Source: Mycoplana dimorpha (lineage in GTDB: Bacteria; Pseudomonadota; Alphaproteobacteria; Rhizobiales; Rhizobiaceae). From it: 64,000 bases of DNA. Below, piece by piece: positions 1-7,046 of the stretch. The notes beneath the pieces were generated by a model, which searched no databases, was not told the DNA's origin, and saw only the letters and a list, made by a program, of their open reading frames with translations. Numbering within the stretch: the stretch's first letter is position 1; each line of letters starts with the position of its first letter. The translations under genes were made by a program, and so were the position numbers. The stretch lies in assembly GCF_003046475.1 (NCBI RefSeq), contig NZ_PZZZ01000005.1, forward strand, positions 310,001 through 374,000. The letters are read 5' to 3'.

Positions 1-3
1 GTC

Positions 4-225
4 ATGAAGGCTGATATCCATCCCGACTACCACATGATCAAGGTCGTCATGACCGACGGCACCGAGTACGAGACCCGCTCGACCTGGGGCACCGAAGGCG
101 CCGTGATGAACCTCGAGATCGACCCGAAGTCCCACCCGGCCTGGACCGGCGGCAACCAGCAGCTCATGGACCGCGCCGGCCGCGTCTCCAAGTTCAAGAA
201 GCGCTTCGAAGGCCTCGGCCTGTAA
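4..225 (+). CDS. rpmE: 50S ribosomal protein L31
   Basis: This encodes a 73-residue L31 protein of the large ribosomal subunit. It starts [10 protein letters not shown] and has the family's compact basic C-terminus ([10 protein letters not shown]). The conserved CxxC zinc pair of zinc-type L31 is absent, so this is the cysteine-free alphaproteobacterial type. Length is normal for the family. The ribosome-binding site lies outside the window. A strong intrinsic terminator follows within 30 bases, so it is the last gene of its transcript. Identification is by family resemblance and is secure. Confidence 0.95.
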   Translation: MKADIHPDYHMIKVVMTDGTEYETRSTWGTEGAVMNLEIDPKSHPAWTGGNQQLMDRAGRVSKFKKRFEGLGL

Positions 226-248
226 GCCGCTGCTGCAGCGATTTTGTG

Positions 249-276
249 AAAAGCCCGGGTTTTCCCGGGCTTTTTT
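249..276 (+). terminator. Intrinsic terminator of rpmE
   Basis: A perfect stem (GCCCGGG / CCCGGGC with a TTTT loop) is followed by a run of six T, 24 bases after the rpmE stop codon. A textbook Rho-independent terminator on the plus strand. Confidence 0.9.
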
Positions 277-401
277 GTTGCCTCGATTGCCCGGCCTGAC
301 CGGGCATCGGCGCGCGCTGATCTTGCTTGGCGTTTTTGACGTCGTCGTACCCGCACCGGTGCTCATCTGGGGCTCATCCGGGGCGGAGGAGGGCGCCAAA
401 C

Positions 402-425
402 AAAAAACCCGGCGCGGGGCCGGGT
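402..425 (-). terminator. Intrinsic terminator of rcdA
   Basis: On the minus strand the sequence reads ACCCGG, a short loop, CCGGGT, then six T. It lies about 30 bases beyond the rcdA stop, so the minus-strand transcript ends here, facing the rpmE terminator. Confidence 0.8.
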
Positions 426-453
426 CGATGCGGGATTCCTTGAGCGACGGCGG

Positions 454-972
454 TCAGTTGCCGCCAAAGACGGTGTGCAGCAGGTGCAGCTGCGCCTGGA
501 CGCTGTTCTGGTTGTCGGGCACGAAGGCCTGGCTCTCCTGCGGGCGATAGACCTCGCGGTCGAGCACGGCAATGCGGTTCTGCAGGCGCAGTGACCGCTC
601 GACGAGATCGCGGAAGGCTTCCGGCAGGTCGTTCCAGCCGGGGGCGCTGCGGTCGACGTTGAAGCCGTCGAGGCGCACCTTGCTCTTTTCCGACAGCACC
701 TGGTCGCGGGTCATCTCGCCGTTGTTGACGGCGCGCTGCAGCAGCAGCCACGAGGCCATCTGCATCAGCCGGGTGGTCAGCCGCATCGATTCGGCGGCGT
801 AGAGCACGGAGGCCATGCGCGGCAGCACCTTGGCGGCCTGGCGGCCGGGGCCGTCGAGATAGCTGGCCGTCTCCTCGACCAGGCCCATGCCCTCGGCGTA
901 CAGGTTCTTGAACTGCGACGAGGTAGCGACGTGGCCAGCGAAGCTGACGGTGTTCAATCCTCTTTCCGACAT
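454..972 (-). CDS. rcdA: CtrA-degradation adaptor RcdA (DUF1465 family)
   Basis: This is a 172-residue protein of the DUF1465/RcdA family. In Caulobacter, RcdA is an adaptor that links CpdR-primed ClpXP to substrates such as the cell-cycle regulator CtrA, and acts at the cell pole; a homologue with a comparable role is known in Sinorhizobium. The product is mainly helical, without a signal peptide or membrane span, with long amphipathic helices in the middle and a final stretch ending HLLHTVFGGN. The length matches the family (about 170). The start is an ATG at 972; no better start lies downstream. Two perfect CtrA-type boxes lie 120-320 bases upstream, which fits known CtrA control of rcdA. 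The function in this organism is inferred from family membership. Confidence 0.8.
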   Translation of the reverse strand: MSERGLNTVSFAGHVATSSQFKNLYAEGMGLVEETASYLDGPGRQAAKVLPRMASVLYAAESMRLTTRLMQMASWLLLQRAVNNGEMTRDQVLSEKSKVRLDGFNVDRSAPGWNDLPEAFRDLVERSLRLQNRIAVLDREVYRPQESQAFVPDNQNSVQAQLHLLHTVFGGN

Positions 973-1094
973 GGTCCCAGCATCCTGTTAAACGCAATTA
1001 CTACTGAGGGTAACCCGAACTTGCGGGAAGTGTTCCGCCCCGCCATTTCGTGCAGGCAGAATGCAGCCTTAGCCGATTCCGCACAAGCCTGATC

Positions 1095-1109
1095 TTAATG
1101 AAAGGTTAA
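1095..1109. promoter_or_regulatory. CtrA-type box, TTAA-N7-TTAA (proximal to rcdA)
   Basis: A perfect TTAA-N7-TTAA, the consensus bound by CtrA in Caulobacter and relatives, lies 123 bases upstream of the rcdA start. The site is palindromic, so strand is not assigned. CtrA control is inferred from the motif and from the known regulation of rcdA. Confidence 0.7.
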
Positions 1110-1156
1110 TCTCCACAATTCTTTACGATGTCGCGGCGGCGGGGGAGCGACAAAAG

Positions 1157-1179
1157 AAGAGCCGCGGTGAGGCGGCTCT
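1157..1179 (-). terminator. Probable terminator of the MFS-DUF1192 transcript
   Basis: An eight-base GC-rich stem (AGAGCCGC / GCGGCTCT) is followed on the minus strand by a T-rich but interrupted tract (TCTTTTG). It lies 150 bases beyond the DUF1192 stop and before the rcdA promoter, so it probably separates the two transcripts. Confidence 0.5.
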
Positions 1180-1275
1180 CAAGGTAAAACAGGGAGAAAA
1201 TCAGACCCATTCCCCAAGCGGCGAAAATGTCTGAGCCCGGAAAACTCCGGACAGGCGATTAATAGCCGATGATGC

Positions 1276-1290
1276 TTAACGGCCGGTTAA
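1276..1290. promoter_or_regulatory. CtrA-type box, TTAA-N7-TTAA (distal to rcdA)
   Basis: A second perfect TTAA-N7-TTAA, followed by C as in the extended Caulobacter consensus. It lies 304 bases upstream of rcdA and 40 bases beyond the DUF1192 stop codon. Confidence 0.65.
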
Positions 1291-1329
1291 CCGTAACGGC
1301 CCGGCGGCCCGAAGCCCTCGCAGGCCGCA

Positions 1330-1518
1330 TCAGCGGAACAGCTTATCGGCCGCCGAGCGGCTTTCGCCCTTGCGGGCCCTTTCCGCCTCGAGCCGGCCGA
1401 TTTCCGCCTGCAAGAGGGCGATGCGCGCTGCCAGTTCGTCCACCGACAGCAGCGACAGGTCGCAGCCGATCTCGTGCGCCACCTTCCTGACCGGCCGGTC
1501 GTCGTCCGACATGCTCAT
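1330..1518 (-). CDS. DUF1192 family small protein
   Basis: This is a 62-residue protein of the DUF1192 family, small cytoplasmic proteins of alphaproteobacteria without an assigned function. Residues 20-50 form a predicted coiled-coil helix (LSVDELAARIALLQAEIGRL). The start codon overlaps the stop of the MFS transporter gene by four bases (ATGA), so the two are probably translationally coupled. It is commonly found beside the rcdA-type gene, as here. Nothing in the sequence reveals its role. Confidence 0.8.
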   Translation of the reverse strand: MSMSDDDRPVRKVAHEIGCDLSLLSVDELAARIALLQAEIGRLEAERARKGESRSAADKLFR

Positions 1519-2786
1519 TTTCCGTCCTCCGTCCCATGGGCCCCCGGGTCATGGCCGTGCTGGCCGGCGCGCGGCGAAAGGCGGAGGCTTTCCGGCGTCG
1601 TCAGCGTGCCGGGATTGGTATAGGCCTCGCGCGCGGCGGCGGGAAGGGCGGCGCGGCGGCGGCTGCGGAAAATCGCATAGAGGGCGATGGCGGCGTGGGC
1701 GGCGAAGGTGACGAGGAACAGGCCGTGCGGCCCGGTCGCCGACATGACCGGACCGCCGACCGTCGGGCCGATGATCGTGCCGATCCCGTAGAGCAGCAGC
1801 AGCCCGCCGGACACCTTCACGAAATCCTCCGGGTGGGCGAAGTCGTTGGCGTGGCTGACGGCGATCGGATAGAGCGCGTTGGCCGCCGCGCCATAGACGG
1901 CGATGACGAGCAGCAGCAGCATGACCGAGCCCGGCTGCATCAGCACCATCAGCAGCCCGGCTAAGCCGGCAAGCGCCGACAGCGCCGCGAGCACGTAGCG
2001 GCGGTCGACCCGGTCGGAGATGCGGCCGGCCGGCAGCTGCATGACCGCGCCGGCAAAGATCGTCACGCTCATCATCAGCGCCACCGTGCGGGCCGACAGG
2101 CCGGCCTCGGTGCCGAACACCGCGCCGAGCGTACCGAAGGCGCCGTTGGCGATGCCGATCAGCACGATGCCGACGCAGGCGACCGGCGAGGTGCGGAACA
2201 GCGCCGGGATGTCGAGCCTCACCTGCTTCAAGGGCTGCGGCGAGGCGGCGGTCGACAGCGTCGTCGGCAGCATGGCGAGGCAGTAGAGGATGCCGGCGAC
2301 CATGAACAGGATCGGCGTGCCGACATCGCCGAGCGGCACCATCATCTGGCCGCCGACGACGCCGAACAGGGTGATGGCGATGTAGAGCGAGAAGATCGCG
2401 CCGCGGCTCTCGTTCGTCGCCCGCTCGTTCAGCCAGCTCTCGATGATCATCGAGGTGCCGGCAATCGAAAAGCCGGTGACGGCGCGCAAGGCCACCCACC
2501 AGACCGGATCGACCAGGATGCCGGTCAGAAGCGCGATGATGGCGATCAGCGAGGCGAAGCCGGAGAAGGCGCGCACATGGCCGATGCGCTTGACGATCTT
2601 CGGCGCCAAAAGGCAGCCGAGCACGAAGCCGGTCGCCCAGGAGGTGCCGAGCAGGCCGAGGATCGTGGTGGCGTAGCCCTCGAGCGAGCCGCGCACCGGC
2701 AGGAGCAGGCCGTGCAGGCCATTGCCGAGGAAGAGGAACAGGGTGCCGAGCAGGAGCGAGAAGACGGAGAGAAGGTTTTTTCGCAT
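1515..2786 (-). CDS. MFS transporter (YcaD-like)
   Basis: This encodes a 423-residue major facilitator superfamily protein with about twelve hydrophobic helices. A typical MFS loop lies between helices 2 and 3 (LAPKIVKRIGHVR), and a repeat of it begins the second half (GRISDRVDRRYVL). The overall pattern resembles the YcaD-like group of putative inner-membrane permeases. The start chosen is the ATG at 2786, which has AGGGAT seven bases upstream; an ATG at 2807 in the same frame lacks such a site. Substrate cannot be told from the sequence. It is transcribed away from the 52-codon membrane gene at 2947 and runs into the DUF1192 gene. Confidence 0.8.
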   Translation of the reverse strand: MRKNLLSVFSLLLGTLFLFLGNGLHGLLLPVRGSLEGYATTILGLLGTSWATGFVLGCLLAPKIVKRIGHVRAFSGFASLIAIIALLTGILVDPVWWVALRAVTGFSIAGTSMIIESWLNERATNESRGAIFSLYIAITLFGVVGGQMMVPLGDVGTPILFMVAGILYCLAMLPTTLSTAASPQPLKQVRLDIPALFRTSPVACVGIVLIGIANGAFGTLGAVFGTEAGLSARTVALMMSVTIFAGAVMQLPAGRISDRVDRRYVLAALSALAGLAGLLMVLMQPGSVMLLLLVIAVYGAAANALYPIAVSHANDFAHPEDFVKVSGGLLLLYGIGTIIGPTVGGPVMSATGPHGLFLVTFAAHAAIALYAIFRSRRRAALPAAAREAYTNPGTLTTPESLRLSPRAGQHGHDPGAHGTEDGK

Positions 2787-2946
2787 CGGATATCCCTGTG
2801 GTCGCAACCGAAATCAACTATGCCATGCGCGGACGATAACCCAAGCCGAAGTCGGAAAGATCCGGGCCCGGATTCGCGCCGCCGCGAAACGACCCTCGGC
2901 TTGGAAAAATGTCCGCCTTGTGACAGGAAGCGAAAAAGGAAAACAA

Positions 2947-3105
2947 ATGATGTCGAAAGTCCTGCCGCTTCTGCTGCTCCTCGCCATGCTGCTCCACCTG
3001 CTGCGCCCGCTCGGGCTGCCGGGCCTGCGGCGCCGGCGGGATTTCTGGAAGATCGCGGTCGGCGCGATCGCGCTGATGATGGTGACGGTGCTGGTCAGGC
3101 CCTGA
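2947..3105 (+). CDS. Small two-helix membrane protein, unknown function
   Basis: This is a 52-residue ORF beginning MMSKVLPLLLLLAML. It contains two hydrophobic segments (about residues 4-22 and 36-49) separated by a basic loop (GLRRRRDFWK), so a small inner-membrane hairpin protein is likely. A good ribosome-binding site (AAAAAGGA) precedes the first ATG at the normal spacing. It is divergent from the MFS gene with a 160-base spacer. No family is recognised. Codon use matches the local GC-rich pattern, which supports it being real. Confidence 0.55.
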   Translation: MMSKVLPLLLLLAMLLHLLRPLGLPGLRRRRDFWKIAVGAIALMMVTVLVRP

Positions 3106-3648
3106 ACCGCCCCTGAACGCCCCGGAACGCCCCGGACGTCTTGGCTTTCCGTCGTGCCGCCTGTCTTCCCGTGAGCCAACGGCGGCGCGTTCACGCGGCG
3201 CCGGGCGCCCGTGTCATGCGGCAATCGATGTCGGACGGGGCGCTGAAAGCTGCCTCATCGAGTGTTGTATGTGTGGCACCTCTCAGCGCCCCGTTCGGCG
3301 GTTTCTGCCCGCAACTTCGCCCTTCTGCTCCCGCCCCACTTTTCGGAAGGACGGGCCTGTGCGCCACCCGGGCGCGTCCGGAGCGAAACTCGGGTTTCCC
3401 CGCCGTGTCCAGAGGAGGGCCTTTCTGCGGACCCCGTCATGCGAGGGCACGCGTCCCTCCCTCGCACACAGCGCCGGTCCCGCCTCGCCACGACGCCTCG
3501 CGGTGCATCCGCGGCGGAACGGGGAGAGTATGGCACGGCTTTGCCGGGCGGGGATGGCGGAGGGGCGGGGGTGTTGATTTTGTTGGGGGAAGCGGAGTTG
3601 ATGTACCCGGAGGTGTATGGTTTGAGCAAGCCAATTACTATGACTGTG
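3106..3648. other. Intergenic region without a supported gene
   Basis: Several overlapping ORFs of 65-187 codons exist on both strands, but they are proline/arginine-rich shadows typical of GC-rich noncoding DNA and none has a ribosome-binding site or recognisable domain. The first bases hold two to three near-perfect copies of a 10-base unit (ACGCCCCGGA). Composition shifts toward A/T from about 3570, marking the edge of the AIPR-type gene segment. Confidence 0.5.
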
Positions 3649-5322
3649 TTAAACTTGGTTCAGATCGAATAGGCTCATTTGGCGTCCTTCGATTTCCGAT
3701 ATAATCCGCGCCTTTGTCTTTGAACTTCGAAACAACTGGTATTGCGCAGTGCTCTTCACGTTGGCGCACGCTCTCGCCACGAGCGCGATCGCTTCGAGAA
3801 CCAATTTTTTAGCGTCTGCGCCTGCGGGTAAAGGCATGGCTTTCTGAGTGAGGATCAATTTCGCCGCGTAGAGCACGAACCAGTGACCATAAACGAGGTA
3901 CTGACTCTCCCCGGTCGGCTCGATGGCGTCTCGCTGTCTGGCAACGTAGGTATCTCGCAACTCTTCGATTATCCGGTAGAGTTCCACCATTCGACAGAGA
4001 TCGTCGACGCGGTAGTGCTCGTGGAAAATTTGATGGAAACGCTCGCCGAAAATGGTGTCTGAATCCGCCTTCGCCCTATCCGGCTCCATCATTTGAAACG
4101 ATAGTAGGATTTGCCCGAGTTTAAGTGCATCAATTCGCTTCTTGGGATCGCGGTCCGAGTGCATATTTCTTTTGCGCTCGAAGTAATATCCATGGTCGTG
4201 GAAGCCGATCTCGAGTTTTTTCAACGCGGGGTGGTTCGCGCGGAGGTCCCTGGATTGAATGCGGGCTTGGCTATTCGTTGCGACTGCAACTCTCACAGTA
4301 ATGTCCTCTCGGTTCGTGGCGTACACTCTCACCAGCAGAACAACGTTTTCAAACGCTTCCGGAGCGCGCTTGTAAGCTTCGAGCAGTGAATGAGAGGTCT
4401 GTGCGCCGTTTACTATCTGGAAGTCTTCGATCCTGATCTTCGGATTCGAATGCCCTTTGTTATAGGCGTATTCCTTACAGGTTATGGTGATTCCGTTATT
4501 TAGGTACCAGAACAGGTGGCTGTCATCGGATATTGCTGTCTGGATGATGTTGCCGTTGTAGCCGCCATTGGCACCGAGGAAGATGCGGAGATTTTCATCG
4601 AACAGGTGACGCTTGATCGACTTGCCATCGCCGGTCCGAATCAGGTCCACGAATGAGCCCGCATCTACAGATGCAATGACGCCCCTGATGTCTCCGTCGC
4701 TGCGTTCAAAGGCTTCTTTTCCAATGACCTGGAGGTATCCCACCTCGGACTCGCGCCCCGACGCTCCGATGTCACGGATCATTTCTGCCGGGCCATAGAC
4801 CTCGTAGTGAACTGAATAGAGCGTCTTCAGAGCGCTTTCCAATATCGTTTCGGCAGACGCCGATAGACCTTGTCCGTTCGTGCAGAATACCACCTGGTAA
4901 CGACAGACAACACCGCGTTCGTGGAGCCTCCAGATCCTGGCCACCGCTTCGGTCAACTGCAGATTTCCGGTCTCAAGGAGACGCTGTTCCTTGTCGAACA
5001 CCGCATGCAAGAAGGATGCTATCTTCAAGGCCTCGCTGTCATTGATCGTCCTGTCGGTGGACTTCAGCGACGTGCGATGTTTAGACTGGAAAATGAATAC
5101 CTCAGCCCTCTCGTCGCGCTCAAGAACTTCGATTGCGTCGACGCCGAGATCATTGCCGCCGTCCACGATCATCTCGGGAAAATCTGAGGCTCGGTCCGGA
5201 AAATATTGCTCCAGCACAAGACAGAGAAATCCAAAGGAATGTTCTCTTGTGGCATGGCGCTCCATCGCGGCCCTAACACGGGCATCGACGATATCCCATT
5301 CGACAGCGGACAGGGCCGGCAT
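3649..5322 (-). CDS. AIPR-family protein, candidate phage-defence nuclease
   Basis: This is a 557-residue protein of the AIPR (abortive infection phage resistance) family. The AIPR core spans about residues 235-480 and has its marks: WYLNNGITI at 272-280 and IVNGAQTSHSL at 303-313. The N-terminal 90 residues carry a PD-(D/E)xK-like arrangement, GGNDLGVD (Asp58, Asp62) followed by FQSKH (Gln79, Lys81), the Q-x-K variant seen in Mrr-type nucleases. Start: ATG at 5322 with GAGG upstream; a TTG at 5331 is less likely. The gene is A/T-richer than its surroundings, with rarer codons, and has no defence partner beside it, suggesting horizontal gain as a single-gene system. Nuclease activity and defence role are inferred from family and motif. 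Confidence 0.8.
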   Translation of the reverse strand: MPALSAVEWDIVDARVRAAMERHATREHSFGFLCLVLEQYFPDRASDFPEMIVDGGNDLGVDAIEVLERDERAEVFIFQSKHRTSLKSTDRTINDSEALKIASFLHAVFDKEQRLLETGNLQLTEAVARIWRLHERGVVCRYQVVFCTNGQGLSASAETILESALKTLYSVHYEVYGPAEMIRDIGASGRESEVGYLQVIGKEAFERSDGDIRGVIASVDAGSFVDLIRTGDGKSIKRHLFDENLRIFLGANGGYNGNIIQTAISDDSHLFWYLNNGITITCKEYAYNKGHSNPKIRIEDFQIVNGAQTSHSLLEAYKRAPEAFENVVLLVRVYATNREDITVRVAVATNSQARIQSRDLRANHPALKKLEIGFHDHGYYFERKRNMHSDRDPKKRIDALKLGQILLSFQMMEPDRAKADSDTIFGERFHQIFHEHYRVDDLCRMVELYRIIEELRDTYVARQRDAIEPTGESQYLVYGHWFVLYAAKLILTQKAMPLPAGADAKKLVLEAIALVARACANVKSTAQYQLFRSSKTKARIISEIEGRQMSLFDLNQV

Positions 5323-5696
5323 CAGAATCAAGCCTCGATTGAAATACGCGAACTATACCCGTTATCCTCGAATATCGCACCGATCGAAGGATGATATTCA
5401 CCGGGATTTTAGTTGGAGGTGTAAAAGGTCCGCATACGGCCGCAGGCAGACGCCACACGGCTCAGCGTCAGTTCGCCGACCGTCACCCTCCCGCCAGAGA
5501 TACCCAACCCGCGATCAAGTTCGAGCTTGATCGTCTGAGATGGGGTGGCAAAGCAGCTGCTGCTTCAGCCACGAACAAATGACCGCTGCGGCCAATTCCA
5601 GAAGGACAACATTCGGTCGATGGGTCCGCCGAAGCCCCGCCTCTCCTTGTTGTCAGGCTGCTGACGACCTCGACAAGCAGGGTTGCCACAGCGCCT
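5323..5696. other. Intergenic region of atypical composition
   Basis: No gene is supported here. One open stretch on the minus strand (about 5409-5569) ends with a plausible-looking protein tail but lacks a start codon or ribosome-binding site. It may be debris of a lost gene. The promoter of the AIPR-type gene should lie in this interval. Confidence 0.35.
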
Positions 5697-6608
5697 CTAG
5701 AGATGAAAATCGCCGGCCGACTCCGGTTGGTAGAGTACCCTTTCGATCCGAATACGTCGCGTACGATCTGTAACCCTCCAGTCGATGGCATCGCCTTCCT
5801 GATAGCCCAGGATCGCGGCGCCGACGTCGGAGAGCACCGATAGCTTGCCAGAGCGTTCGTCGGCGTCTTGCGGATAGACAAGACCCACTTCCGTTTGTTC
5901 ATCGTCAAGTTGCAGCACGACCCTGGAGTTCATGGTCACGACATCGCGCGCGACGTGCTGAGGATCAACGACAATGGCTCTCTCGATCTCGTGTTCAAGC
6001 TCGACAATTGCCGCCCCTTGCTCGAACTCAATCAGGCTCTGGAGCCGTGCCTTGTCGATCTCCGTGACGTAGATGTCGGTGGATTTTGCCATGGCGCCTT
6101 CGCGCAGGAGCTGGAGATAGCGGCCAGAGGTCATGAACAGGGAATTGAGCGTTGGTGTTTCGAGTTTGAGAAGAAAACCGCAGCGTTCAAAACCCTTTAG
6201 CGAGCGCGTATTGTTCGGGTGAATTTTGGCGATGACGCTCTCGGCACGCATGTCGAGGAAGGCGAGCTTCAAACCTTCGCGGATGGTGCTGGCGCCGAGC
6301 CCGCGCCCCCAGTTGTCATGGTCTCCGATGACCAAGACGATTTCACACTCAGCGCCTGTCTTGACCAGACGGACGAAGCCGACCGGGATGTCGTTTCGGT
6401 CGTAAGCCATAAAGAAGCGGCCGCCCTGATTGAACAGATGCGTCAGGATCGGCATTTGCGCTCGGTCGACGGCCTGTGCGATGAATCGAGACACACCGCG
6501 GGAATCGCTCAGGTAGCGAGTGACGCGTTCATCTTCCAACCAGTCCATCAGGATCAGTGCGTGTGTCCGAGTGATTTCCGGACGCAACGAAACAAAAGGC
6601 TTGTTCAT
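5697..6608 (-). CDS. GNAT acetyltransferase fused to Rnk-type nucleoside diphosphate kinase regulator
   Basis: This is a 303-residue two-domain protein. Residues 8-165 are a GCN5-related N-acetyltransferase fold with the acetyl-CoA loop NWGRGLGA (99-106) and the usual IHPNNTRSLKGFERCGF segment (129-145). Residues 173-303 match a complete Rnk protein (GreA/GreB C-terminal-like fold that binds RNA polymerase): ELEHEIERA, DVVTMNSRVVL, LVYPQDAD, and the final YQPESAGDFHL. An internal ATG at Met173 (position 6092) has GAAGG five bases upstream, so a free Rnk protein may also be made. Acetyl acceptor unknown. It stands alone, A/T-richer than neighbours. Confidence 0.8.
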   Translation of the reverse strand: MNKPFVSLRPEITRTHALILMDWLEDERVTRYLSDSRGVSRFIAQAVDRAQMPILTHLFNQGGRFFMAYDRNDIPVGFVRLVKTGAECEIVLVIGDHDNWGRGLGASTIREGLKLAFLDMRAESVIAKIHPNNTRSLKGFERCGFLLKLETPTLNSLFMTSGRYLQLLREGAMAKSTDIYVTEIDKARLQSLIEFEQGAAIVELEHEIERAIVVDPQHVARDVVTMNSRVVLQLDDEQTEVGLVYPQDADERSGKLSVLSDVGAAILGYQEGDAIDWRVTDRTRRIRIERVLYQPESAGDFHL

Positions 6609-7046
6609 CTTCGCTACCTTGGTCGCAAGAATGAAAGCCTGTCACGGTCGCTGCCGTGCTGGTTCTTTCGGGTCAACGTTGAAAATTTGAAGGCCGATCT
6701 AGCAAAGATCCAGCGGTGAAGGCCAGCGGAGAAGCGCCCCGTATGAGGGAGGGCGTGCCGCAGTCCAACTGGGGCCCCACCTGAGAGGGTTCCTGAACGG
6801 GACGGGCAGGAAACCACCCCCAAACAGCCCTGGCGTCAGCTTGGGCGGAAACGATTCGTTCCGGCAGGATGAGGGCCGAAATCGGACGGGCAGCATTCGG
6901 CAGATGGGGCCCCGAGCGGCACGGTTGTGACCTTCATCCCCGATCAGCCGAGCCCGCTTGCGTCTGCCTTCGAAGAATGGTTCCGGACGCAGCCTCACGC
7001 GTCGACCCCCCGATGCCGGAGCGCGACCCGCCGGCGCCTTTCCGAT
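6609..7046. other. Intergenic region without a supported gene
   Basis: No ORF here has both a start with a ribosome-binding site and a recognisable product. No clear terminator follows the autotransporter gene, which ends at 7047 and is read from right to left. The promoter of the GNAT-Rnk gene is expected near 6610-6700. Confidence 0.4.

Noticed and set aside
3262-3672. 136-codon plus-strand ORF before the AIPR-type gene
   Set aside because: Arg/Pro/Ser-rich composition, no ribosome-binding site, and two other frames are equally open; typical of noncoding GC-rich DNA.
5409-5569. Open stretch on the minus strand ending with a protein-like tail before a stop at 5409-5411
   Set aside because: No start codon with a ribosome-binding site and no recognisable domain; could be debris, but not supportable as a gene.
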